A stretch of DNA of 8,497 nt from Helicobacteraceae bacterium. Lineage in GTDB: Bacteria > Campylobacterota > Campylobacteria > Campylobacterales > Sulfurimonadaceae. Under the pieces are notes generated by a model that had not been told where the DNA came from, did no database searches, and worked only from the letters and a program-made list of their open reading frames with translations. Numbering within the stretch: position 1 is the stretch's first letter; every line of letters begins with the position of its first letter. The stretch spans positions 1 to 8,497 of the forward strand of contig DAOWOG010000036.1 of assembly GCA_030642185.1 (NCBI GenBank). The letters run 5' to 3'. Below are positions 1-6,662 of this stretch, in pieces. The translations under genes and the position numbers were made by a program.

Positions 1-181
1 ATCTCACTGGTCGCAACATCAATCTTGATCGAAGCCCTGTTTTCATCATTTAGAAAATTAACGGTTCCCTCTAGTTTACCTATGCTGCGTTCAGCCTGAA
101 AAGTATTTGATCTATATTTGCACTGTAGTAAGTGAAATCTGGATAGTTTTCGTGTTGCCAAACCCATTTTTTAACTTCCAT
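1..181 (-). pseudogene. Fic-family protein, DUF4172-like N-terminus, frameshifted and cut by window edge
   Basis: Read on the minus strand from ATG at 181-179, the first frame gives MEVKKWVWQHENYPDFTYYS, then ANIDQIL. This resembles the W-x-WQ...P-x-F start of the DUF4172 domain that precedes the Fic domain in many Fic-family proteins. That frame hits TAG shortly after position 100. A second frame continues without a stop to base 1 and reads QAERSIGKLEG, then TVNFLNDENRASIKIDVATSE, which is the expected continuation of the same domain. The switch falls at the run of four A on the plus strand (99-102), consistent with one lost base (or two gained). An ATG in the second frame at 167-165 could be taken as a start by a gene caller, but it would lose the conserved N-terminus. 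The catalytic Fic motif lies beyond the window. Known of the family: Fic proteins usually transfer AMP to target proteins. The frameshift is seen directly; the family assignment is from recognised motifs; a sequencing error cannot be excluded. Confidence 0.62.
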
Positions 182-190
182 TTTAAACCC

Positions 191-253
191 ATGATCAGAA
201 TATCTTGTTAATCTTATCATATAATGATATTATTAACAAGATATTCTAATCAT
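191..253. repeat. 63-base near-perfect inverted repeat (AT-rich hairpin)
   Basis: Two 30-base arms (191-220 and 224-253) flank a 3-base centre. The core is a perfect 16-base match: AGAATATCTTGTTAAT at 197-212 against its reverse complement at 232-247. Beyond it, inner 6-base and outer 5-base matches continue. Only three pairs fail to match: 196/248, 213/231 and 214/230. Both arms, read toward the centre, spell ATG-AT(C/T)-AGA-ATA-TCT-TGT-TAA. It lies between the broken Fic gene and the promoter region of the next operon. It could act as a transcription terminator for something once read on the minus strand, or as a cruciform-forming or mobile-element remnant. It has no long T-run directly after either arm. 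Confidence 0.8.
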
Positions 254-372
254 TTCCTTCTCATACTCAGCCAACGTACCATGCATCTCTGCACCGTTAC
301 CATCTATATAAAATCAATATGACGAAAAAACTACACTTTTTTATCTTATTTTATCACTTTATTTAGTTATTT

Positions 373-401
373 TTGACTTTTGCTATTTCATTGTATATAA
401 T
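373..401 (+). promoter_or_regulatory. Sigma-70-type promoter for the 443-3254 gene pair
   Basis: A -35 box TTGACT (373-378) and a perfect -10 box TATAAT (396-401) are separated by exactly 17 bases, the optimal spacing. Transcription would start near 408, leaving a leader of about 35 bases before the ATG at 443. The DNA upstream (about 335-372) is T-rich. No operator-like palindrome overlaps the boxes. The stretch 254-372 shows no supportable gene. Confidence 0.75.
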
Positions 402-442
402 ATTGCTTATTACTTTTTTGAATTAAATAAAAATGGAGAGTT

Positions 443-1351
443 ATGCACTCTTTTTTATCATTTATCTTTTCGGTTTTATTGTTAGCTTCATTTTCTTTTA
501 GCGGAGTTGCCAAAGCCGATGCTGCCGTTACAAACGAGGTAAACTTCTTTAATCAGACACTCAGAGCCAGCCCCTTTATATTAAAACACTATTATGCCGA
601 TTTGAACTATGATTTTTTAACGGTGAAAGGGAACTTATATCAGCATGATGACAACCTGAGCATTTCTGAACCCCATAGTCATATCATTGATCTCAATCTT
701 TTCTTCAGTGATAAAATTTTACTAAAAAAACTGCTTCTTAACTGGACAGCAGATCAGAGTAAGAACTCTGCCATCAAAGCAGTCACACTCAAAGAGATCG
801 ATAAAAGATTAAAAGTCAAAAACAACCAATCTGATCTTCTGTTTTACCTTAACTGCGCAGAAAGCAAAAAACTCCTTGATAAAAAAAACAAAATAACGTT
901 CCTGATCGATCCCAATAACGGAGTTCAGGATCTCAAATTGCAAGTAAAAGCTTTCGGACTAAACCGAAACTCTATCTTCAAGATCATCCGTTACCTTATC
1001 TGCACAAGAGATGATCCGCAGCTCAATGAAGCACTTTTGAGCAGTTTGTACCTCAAAGGGTTTACAGACATCCTTCCTCTGTTTAAATTTGAAACGTACG
1101 AAAATATTTATCTGCCGGAGCACTCCCTTTTCTTTCTGCCTGTAGATACTGACTTCAGCACTGACCTTAAAAAAACGAAAGCACTGTTTCAGGAAGGAAA
1201 ATATCCGTCACTCGAGGGTATTAAACCGCTTCCGCAACAGGTTAAGAACAAAGGTAAATTTTTATTTGTAGATCAGAAAAAGATACGCTTTCTAAAATTT
1301 AAAAATCCTGAAGACTGCATAAAAATCAAAAAAATAGATCTGGCCAAATAA
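443..1351 (+). CDS. Exported protein of unknown function (302 aa)
   Basis: I do not recognise this family. The N-terminus is a clear Sec signal peptide: a hydrophobic stretch rich in F, L and S at about residues 4-20, then GVAKADA, with cleavage most likely after AKA (residue 25). There is no lipobox cysteine, so a soluble periplasmic or secreted protein is expected. The mature part (about 277 residues) is lysine-rich, has no further convincing membrane segment, and has only three cysteines (138, 187, 292). GGAG at 435-438 sits 4 bases before the ATG and supports this start. A strong promoter lies just upstream. The stop codon is followed after a single base by the start of the next gene, so the two are almost certainly co-transcribed and translationally coupled, and their products probably act together at the outer face of the inner membrane. 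That partnership is inferred. Confidence 0.85.
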   Translation: MHSFLSFIFSVLLLASFSFSGVAKADAAVTNEVNFFNQTLRASPFILKHYYADLNYDFLTVKGNLYQHDDNLSISEPHSHIIDLNLFFSDKILLKKLLLNWTADQSKNSAIKAVTLKEIDKRLKVKNNQSDLLFYLNCAESKKLLDKKNKITFLIDPNNGVQDLKLQVKAFGLNRNSIFKIIRYLICTRDDPQLNEALLSSLYLKGFTDILPLFKFETYENIYLPEHSLFFLPVDTDFSTDLKKTKALFQEGKYPSLEGIKPLPQQVKNKGKFLFVDQKKIRFLKFKNPEDCIKIKKIDLAK

Positions 1352-1352
1352 A

Positions 1353-3254
1353 ATGCCAAATCCTGCCGATTACCGTACCAAGTCTAATCAACATGTCTAT
1401 GACCGTTATCTTAAAAGAGATGAGGATTCTACAGACCAGCGGCAACTCACCAAAGAGATTAGAGTTTTCGGTTTTTCCGTCTATTTTTTACTCTTTCTGA
1501 TTATTACCAAGTCGCTCTATATTTTAGCCGAAACAATTTATAACTCTATCGTTGTTGACGGAAATTCAACGCTGGACCTCACCCAGGAAAATCTGCAGAA
1601 CATTCAGGATCTCGGACTGCTTGTTTCAACTACCGGATTTATTCTGCTGATTTTGCCGCTGATTTACAAACTCTCTCTCTATGTCACGATCAAGGATGTC
1701 AAAAATGCCTTTTTGAGGGTGATCTTTATCGTTGTCTCCTCTTTTTTTATCTTTCTTGTGACCTATACCGCATTTGAACGTTTGACTGACTATATCATTG
1801 AAAAAGCAAAGAATGAACGTTATGATGCCTATTATCTCACGATGCTGAAAAACGGCATACTCAATAATATTTTGGGTTACTCTTCATTTATCGTTGATAG
1901 AAACACCACTGACGGAAAACATGACTTCAGTATTGAAGACAAAGTTGTCGGTCTTAATCTTTACCTGCTGCTCTTTGTCGATGACAAGGTGATTCAGAAT
2001 ATGGTCGATCACGGTGTTGACAATATCTACCGTTTTCAACTTAAAAAATTTATTGAAAGAGATTATGCCGGTCAGGAGCAGAAGATCATTAACCTTGCCT
2101 CACGTGTACGTTATTTTTGGCATAAATACAATCTTCTTAAAACGCAGGCCAATGAAGAGATCAGCCATTTGCAGGAGCCTATAGTCATTGAACAGACATA
2201 CAACCGCTTTATGGAAACACTCAAAGAGGAGTATGAGCTCTATAAGTTTGATAAGGAAAATTTAAAAAATTCAATTTCGATCTCTCTGCAGAGCACCCCG
2301 AAAGATGCTTCTGAGCTGCAAATAAAATGGGAAAAACGTCATGGAACCGTTGATATAGATATTGACAGTTTTGAGAACTATCTGAAAGATGAATCGGTCA
2401 AACTCAAGATGGCTGCACTTTCAAAAGATACATTCCATACCCGTTTAGGGTATGAATTCAACGGAACATTTGAGAGTTTTATCCCCTATTACAACAACTC
2501 CATCGATCTGCTTTCTGATGCGATCATTTACAGAGAAGTGGAAAAAAAGTTAAACCGATACGGTCTTAAAAAAGTTTCTTTACAATACGATTGGGAGAGT
2601 TTTATCGCACAGCCTTTTATTGAGGATCTTCTTAAAAAACGTATTCAGAACGATGAACTTCGCGCCAACGTTCTTTCTATTGTCAAAGATCGGGATCTGG
2701 AAAGATTTTATAATGAAATCTATCTTCCTGAAGTAGAAAAACAGCTCAAGAAAAGTCTATATATCTCCAAAGAGAGTTTTCTCAATGATCCTGCCTCGCA
2801 AAAAATTGGCGATGATGCACTGAAACTGCTCTATATCCCGCCGCTTGCCATCTTCTTCTCTTCAATTTTCGGCCTGCTCAATATGATCATATTGATCGCC
2901 TATATCTTTGTACTGTTCTGGTGGTACTATAAACTCAAAAAAAGCAGACTCGATAAGCGCAGACTCTATACGATGCGAGGATCATTTTTTGGCATTCAAC
3001 TGCTGATGGCAGCCGTACTGATCTATCTTCCTATCCAGTTAAGCACTCATAAGACAAAAAACTACCCTCTACTTGATAAGCTGTTTCATGATGATGCCAA
3101 AGAGATCAACAAAACTTTTCTCTTAACCATGCAGTGGCTTATCAGTGCAGAACCAATTATCTATACAGTTGGAAAATATTCCAGAGAAGAACTTCTGAGT
3201 CCGGAATTTTTGGATACTTATGGCATTCAAAGCGATAAAACACAGGAAAAATAA
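1353..3254 (+). CDS. Inner-membrane protein with large periplasmic domain, unknown function (633 aa)
   Basis: I do not recognise this family. Hydrophobic segments lie at about residues 39-60, 85-108, 119-142, 494-524 and 543-563; 588-605 is weakly hydrophobic. Charge distribution suggests a cytoplasmic N-terminus: a polar, charged tail (1-38), a short basic loop near 112-117, and a strongly basic loop KLKKSRLDKRR at 527-537 all fall on the same side. This leaves the roughly 350 residues between segments 3 and 4 (143-493) in the periplasm. That domain is charged, probably mostly helical, and contains several K/E-rich stretches. The start codon follows the previous stop by one base and has no good Shine-Dalgarno of its own, so translation probably depends on coupling to the upstream gene. 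No catalytic motif could be named. A membrane sensor, a structural partner or part of a transport complex are all possible. Confidence 0.85.
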   Translation: MPNPADYRTKSNQHVYDRYLKRDEDSTDQRQLTKEIRVFGFSVYFLLFLIITKSLYILAETIYNSIVVDGNSTLDLTQENLQNIQDLGLLVSTTGFILLILPLIYKLSLYVTIKDVKNAFLRVIFIVVSSFFIFLVTYTAFERLTDYIIEKAKNERYDAYYLTMLKNGILNNILGYSSFIVDRNTTDGKHDFSIEDKVVGLNLYLLLFVDDKVIQNMVDHGVDNIYRFQLKKFIERDYAGQEQKIINLASRVRYFWHKYNLLKTQANEEISHLQEPIVIEQTYNRFMETLKEEYELYKFDKENLKNSISISLQSTPKDASELQIKWEKRHGTVDIDIDSFENYLKDESVKLKMAALSKDTFHTRLGYEFNGTFESFIPYYNNSIDLLSDAIIYREVEKKLNRYGLKKVSLQYDWESFIAQPFIEDLLKKRIQNDELRANVLSIVKDRDLERFYNEIYLPEVEKQLKKSLYISKESFLNDPASQKIGDDALKLLYIPPLAIFFSSIFGLLNMIILIAYIFVLFWWYYKLKKSRLDKRRLYTMRGSFFGIQLLMAAVLIYLPIQLSTHKTKNYPLLDKLFHDDAKEINKTFLLTMQWLISAEPIIYTVGKYSREELLSPEFLDTYGIQSDKTQEK

Positions 3255-3268
3255 ATTCTGACTGCTTC

Positions 3269-3303
3269 GTCCTTGTATAACAAAATACAACGGACTAGTC
3301 CTT
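3269..3303 (+). terminator. Possible weak terminator hairpin after the unknown gene pair
   Basis: GTCCTTGTAT (3269-3278) can pair with ATACAACGGAC (3285-3295) with one bulged C and a 6-base loop, 15 bases after the stop codon at 3252-3254. It is followed by TAGTCCTTTAT rather than a solid T-run, so termination would be inefficient or Rho-assisted. GGAC at 3292-3295 can alternatively pair with GTCC at 3298-3301 (palindrome GGACTAGTCC). Confidence 0.35.
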
Positions 3304-3370
3304 TATGTATCAAAAATGTGATAAACTATTACTTCAACTAATCACAAATAAAACCCTCAAGAATAATAAA

Positions 3371-3395
3371 AAGTAATTCGTTTACTTTAAAGTAA
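3371..3395. promoter_or_regulatory. Putative operator: three alternating AAGTAA/TTACTT half-sites
   Basis: AAGTAA (3371-3376), TTACTT (3382-3387) and AAGTAA (3390-3395) alternate in orientation. The last two form a perfect 14-base palindrome, TTACTTTAAAGTAA (3382-3395). The centres are 11 and 8 bases apart. The array lies about 70-90 bases before the LolA-like gene, just upstream of a possible -10 element, where a dimeric repressor or activator would act. The cognate regulator is not encoded in this window. Confidence 0.45.
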
Positions 3396-3407
3396 GTTTA
3401 AAAAAAA

Positions 3408-3419
3408 TAATACTACTAT
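3408..3419 (+). promoter_or_regulatory. Possible -10 region for the transport cluster
   Basis: Two overlapping candidates, TAATAC (3408-3413) and TACTAT (3414-3419), are the only -10-like hexamers between the operator-like array and the LolA-like gene. No good -35 box sits at the right distance. That is tolerable for an AT-rich promoter or one needing an activator. The assignment is tentative. Confidence 0.3.
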
Positions 3420-3463
3420 TAGCGCAATTTTTAGTTTTGAGCTAGAAAAAAGAAGGAGTAGCG

Positions 3464-4423
3464 ATGAATGCTATAATGAAAACAGGAATGATCGCGGGAG
3501 CACTTTCAATGCTCCTTGCCAGTGGCGCACACGCCGGAGTACCAGTTGATCTGGCTTATCCACAGGGTAAACTGACAAATGCGGAAGATATAATTGACAA
3601 TGTATTTTTTGTTAACCACTTTTATGCCTTTAAGAACTACTCGATTGTAAAGAAAAAACGTGATATTACAGTCATCATTAAAAAATCAGAGGGTAAAAAA
3701 CCGCTAACGGAGACTCTTGAACGTTATCTAAACAATGATTATGGAAATGATGATACAGTTAAAGCAAAAGACCTTGCCATTTTCCGTTCCGGCAAAATGA
3801 AGGGTACGGGTATGCTGATTACCGATTATGAAGATGATGCACGTTCTCAGGAGTACCTGGTATGGCTTCCGGCACTTCGCAAGATCCGCCGTTTTGCACA
3901 GCCGGCACACGATGATTCCTGGGGTGGAACCGACTTTACCTTTGGTGATGTAACGCTTCGTAAACCAATGCATGAAACACATGAACTGCTTGGAACTGAA
4001 ACATTTGGACAAACAGTTCACGCATTGATTATTCCAAAAAACCAGCAGACACGTGCAACCAAAAAGCTTCCCGGTGCAACTGACGAATTTAAGGACAGAG
4101 AAGTTTACAAAGTTAAAAGTACAACCAAATTTCCAAGCTGGTGGTATGACTACCGAGTCGCATATATCGACACAAAAACATTTGCTGACTATCGCACTGA
4201 ATACTATAAAAACGATCAGTTAGTCAAAACACTGGAAAAAAACTGGCAGCCAATGGAAGGTCAGAAAGACCCGCGTGCACTTCGCTGGTACGTATGGTAT
4301 GCAAAAACAATGGAAAACGGTCATGAAACCATGTCTTATATGAAGAAAAAGATTACTGAACACGACACGAATCTGAAACCTAGTCTCTGGACTAAAAGAA
4401 CATTAACAAAAATCAAAAAATAA
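3464..4423 (+). CDS. Periplasmic LolA-like outer membrane lipoprotein-sorting family protein
   Basis: This appears to be a LolA-fold carrier of the 'outer membrane lipoprotein-sorting protein' family (COG2834; LolA_like), whose genes often accompany RND/MMPL exporters. Such proteins are thought to bind lipid or another hydrophobic ligand in the periplasm. A signal peptide covers residues 1-24, ending GAHA before GVPVDL, with no lipobox cysteine. Family-like features are KGTGMLITDYEDD (113-125), the LVWLPALRKIRRFA block (132-145), and the following WGGTDFTFGDV (153-163). Tryptophan- and tyrosine-rich strands follow (WWYDY at 226-230; RWYVWYA at 274-280), as expected for a half-barrel with a hydrophobic cavity. 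AAGGAG at 3453-3458, five bases before the ATG, fixes the start; M5 is a less likely alternative. The 12-base gap to the barrel gene indicates one operon. Length (319) suits an intact gene. The ligand is unknown, and true lipoprotein sorting is not implied by the family name. Confidence 0.8.
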   Translation: MNAIMKTGMIAGALSMLLASGAHAGVPVDLAYPQGKLTNAEDIIDNVFFVNHFYAFKNYSIVKKKRDITVIIKKSEGKKPLTETLERYLNNDYGNDDTVKAKDLAIFRSGKMKGTGMLITDYEDDARSQEYLVWLPALRKIRRFAQPAHDDSWGGTDFTFGDVTLRKPMHETHELLGTETFGQTVHALIIPKNQQTRATKKLPGATDEFKDREVYKVKSTTKFPSWWYDYRVAYIDTKTFADYRTEYYKNDQLVKTLEKNWQPMEGQKDPRALRWYVWYAKTMENGHETMSYMKKKITEHDTNLKPSLWTKRTLTKIKK

Positions 4424-4435
4424 GAGGCTCTCAAA

Positions 4436-6547
4436 ATGAAAATCAATAAAATTGCCCTTTCAGCAGCCTTGGCTGCACTGCTTGTTGCTCCAGCTGTAAG
4501 TTTTGCGGACGAAGCAGAAGTTGAAGTTGAAGAACCGTATCAGGAAAGTACAGCAGAAGTACTCGGTATTGAGATCTCCGGTGATCTTTATGCAGATTTT
4601 GGTGTCTATACCGGCAGCGGTCAGACACACAATCCGCTTCGCAATGCTGATAATACACCCCAAACACATGATGCCGGTGACGCCAGTAGAAATCTGATGA
4701 AAGCCAACTTGTACATCAATGGCGAAATCGGTGAAGAGAGCAGCTGGCACGCACAGCTTCAGGCCATTACGGATACGCAGGCAGAAGGTGATGACTTCCG
4801 TTATTTCCGTAACAACAGTGAGTTTGAAGCGGTCCGTGAGCTCTACTTCGATACTACTTTAGGCGATTTGGATCTTCGTATCGGTAAGCAGCAGGTAGTC
4901 TGGGGAACTGCAGACGGTGTCAAATTCCTTGACATTATCAATCCGACCGATTTCCGTTACTGGGGTCAGGAGACTATGGAAGACAGCCGAATCCCGCTCT
5001 GGATGCTGACAGCAGAATACCCTATCGGTGATGACGGTTCACTTCAACTGGTTTATGTTCCACAGGTCAATGTGGGTAATCAAATTTCCGGTCTGATTGA
5101 TGTCGAAACAGGCGATCAGGGCCAACAATTTGTCAGCCTTGGAGCCAGTACTATTACCGGTAAATATAACGGTTTTAAAAATATTGGGCCGGATATGGGT
5201 AAAGTTGCCGGTGCCTTTACACAAGGTTTTAACGGTCTTATGCCGAACTGGGCAAACCCTAATATTTTGGCTGGCTTTAAAGGCATGACTGTGGGAATGT
5301 TTACGGGAATGGATGGACAAGACGGCAGACCGGATGTTGATCAATTCCTTCAAAGCACCATTCCTGGCGGTTCAGGTTATACGCCAGGTTCAGTTCCTTC
5401 AGGTGTGACTGGAAATATGATGCTGTCCGGTATAGCAAATAACCAGCCGGACAATCCACAAATGCCTGGTGTCGGCGCCACCACAAACTTGATGGGTCTT
5501 GAACTGAATGCAGCAAATCCAAGCAGTATGTTTGACTATATGGCTAACACAACATTTGCAACATTTGATACCTTTGTCGGTATCAATACTGCTTATGTCA
5601 GAGACAGAGAAAAAAATGACTGGGACAACGGCAACATCGGATTGCGCTACAAAGGCAGTACGGACGGTGGATTTAACTACTCACTGAACTACTACTATCA
5701 CTATGACAACAATCCGGTTATTGACGTTTCATGGCAAGGTACAGGCGGACGGGCTTTGACTGCCAATGCAACCACACAGGGCTTTGATCAAAACGGCCGT
5801 CCTGTCGGCAGTCCGGGTGCCGGAGGCGAAGCTTACAAAACGTCAACGATGAGCCTGGAAAAAGCAGATGGTTCACATTATGATTATGCGACTGACGGAC
5901 CGGCTACAATGGTCTTTACTGAAAGTCAGAACAAGATCAATACTTTCGGTACCTCATTTGACTACGCGATCGATACTCCGGCAATGCCGATCATTCTACG
6001 CGGTGAGTTTGTCTACGATAAAGGTGTAAAAGCTCCTGTTGTCGATCTTGACAAACTCTCTTACGGTGATATCGCCGGTGCTATGAAAAACCTTGAAGCA
6101 GATTTTGTCAAATATATTATCGGCGTCGATGTAACCGTCATGACAAACCTTTTCCTTAGTTTCCAGTTTATGGATAACTGGAATCTTGATTATATAGATG
6201 AAACTGTTGATCAAAATGGAGATGGTGTAGCGCATTCACGCCACTCTGCCAATCCGGCTACCATGAATATGTCAAATGGTATGAAGGCAGCGGAAGAGCA
6301 CCAGATCATGTATACGTTCTTTTTCTCTAAACCATTTTTGGAATCAGACGCGATGCGTGTAAACAACATCTTCCTTCTTGAAAATGAAAACTTGGGATGG
6401 TGGAACCGTCTTGATCTTGAGTACAGCTGGTCAGATGATATCCTCTTTTCAGCAGCCTGGAATCAATACGGCGGAGACAAAAACGGTGTTTTCGGCCAAT
6501 TCGAAGATATGTCGAATGTTCAAGTCGGTGTTAAATATATCTTCTAA
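4436..6547 (+). CDS. DUF1302-type outer-membrane beta-barrel protein
   Basis: A signal peptide (residues 1-24, ending SFA before DEAEVE) is followed by an acidic linker and alternating amphipathic strands. The protein ends in VGVKYIF, with the C-terminal phenylalanine typical of barrels inserted by the BAM machinery. The block from GKQQVVWG (150-157) through DIINPTDFR (166-174) to DSRIPLWML (183-191) matches the conserved core of DUF1302 proteins, which are predicted outer-membrane proteins commonly encoded beside RND exporters. The likely role is a channel or export partner for the neighbouring carrier and pump; this is inferred from context. At 703 residues it seems long for the family, mainly through a Gly/Asn/Pro/Met-rich region at about 215-375, probably surface loops or an internal plug. 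A DQNGDG motif (592-597) could bind calcium. GAGG at 4424-4427, 8 bases before the ATG, overlaps the end of the previous gene's stop region and indicates co-translation. Confidence 0.8.
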   Translation: MKINKIALSAALAALLVAPAVSFADEAEVEVEEPYQESTAEVLGIEISGDLYADFGVYTGSGQTHNPLRNADNTPQTHDAGDASRNLMKANLYINGEIGEESSWHAQLQAITDTQAEGDDFRYFRNNSEFEAVRELYFDTTLGDLDLRIGKQQVVWGTADGVKFLDIINPTDFRYWGQETMEDSRIPLWMLTAEYPIGDDGSLQLVYVPQVNVGNQISGLIDVETGDQGQQFVSLGASTITGKYNGFKNIGPDMGKVAGAFTQGFNGLMPNWANPNILAGFKGMTVGMFTGMDGQDGRPDVDQFLQSTIPGGSGYTPGSVPSGVTGNMMLSGIANNQPDNPQMPGVGATTNLMGLELNAANPSSMFDYMANTTFATFDTFVGINTAYVRDREKNDWDNGNIGLRYKGSTDGGFNYSLNYYYHYDNNPVIDVSWQGTGGRALTANATTQGFDQNGRPVGSPGAGGEAYKTSTMSLEKADGSHYDYATDGPATMVFTESQNKINTFGTSFDYAIDTPAMPIILRGEFVYDKGVKAPVVDLDKLSYGDIAGAMKNLEADFVKYIIGVDVTVMTNLFLSFQFMDNWNLDYIDETVDQNGDGVAHSRHSANPATMNMSNGMKAAEEHQIMYTFFFSKPFLESDAMRVNNIFLLENENLGWWNRLDLEYSWSDDILFSAAWNQYGGDKNGVFGQFEDMSNVQVGVKYIF

Positions 6548-6552
6548 AGTTT

Positions 6553-6564
6553 AGATTTAAATCT
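6553..6564. repeat. 12-base perfect palindrome AGATTTAAATCT
   Basis: This short palindrome starts 6 bases after the stop codon of the barrel gene and abuts the left end of the larger composite palindrome. It may be an extension of that element, a protein-binding site or chance in AT-rich DNA. Confidence 0.4.
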
Positions 6565-6617
6565 CGGAGGTGGGACTTCAGTCCCGCTTATCTACGGGAC
6601 TAAAGTCCCATTTCCGA
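6564..6617. repeat. REP/BIME-like composite palindrome between barrel and exporter genes
   Basis: Two 23-base arms (6564-6586 and 6595-6617) are inverted copies around an 8-base loop; in RNA they give 20 Watson-Crick pairs, two G-U pairs and one mismatch. Each arm is itself a hairpin: GGGACTTCAGTCCC (6572-6585) and GGGACTAAAGTCCC (6596-6609). On the plus strand the first hairpin is preceded by GGAG (6566-6569), the kind of tetranucleotide found at the foot of REP hairpins mobilised by RAYT (TnpA-REP) enzymes. There is no T-run after it, so full termination is unlikely. It could stabilise the upstream mRNA or lower exporter expression relative to the barrel. The palindromes are seen directly; REP identity is inferred, because no second copy or RAYT gene is in the window. 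Confidence 0.7.
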
Positions 6618-6662
6618 ATAAATCCTACTTTTACACACAAATCTATCCATTAGGAAAACAGT

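Noticed and set aside
233..313. Minus-strand reading of 26 codons containing DGNGAEMHGTLAEYEKEMI and ending at the TAA within the inverted repeat
   Set aside because: It looks protein-like and may be the tail of a decayed gene, but it is bounded by an upstream stop, lacks a plausible start and could not be assigned to a family.
3317..3346. TGTGAT ... ATCACA inverted half-sites in the spacer before the LolA-like gene
   Set aside because: The 18-base separation is too wide for a CRP-type site (TGTGA-N6-TCACA) and the arms are short; chance is likely in AT-rich DNA.
4517..4534. GAAGTT-GAAGTT-GAAGAA short repeat in the mature N-terminus of the barrel protein
   Set aside because: Only two exact units; it encodes the acidic linker EVEVEE and is too short to argue for slippage-based switching.
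3728..6235. Minus-strand and alternate-frame open frames of about 60-105 codons inside the LolA-like and barrel genes
   Set aside because: They overlap well-supported genes and have compositions typical of antisense translation.
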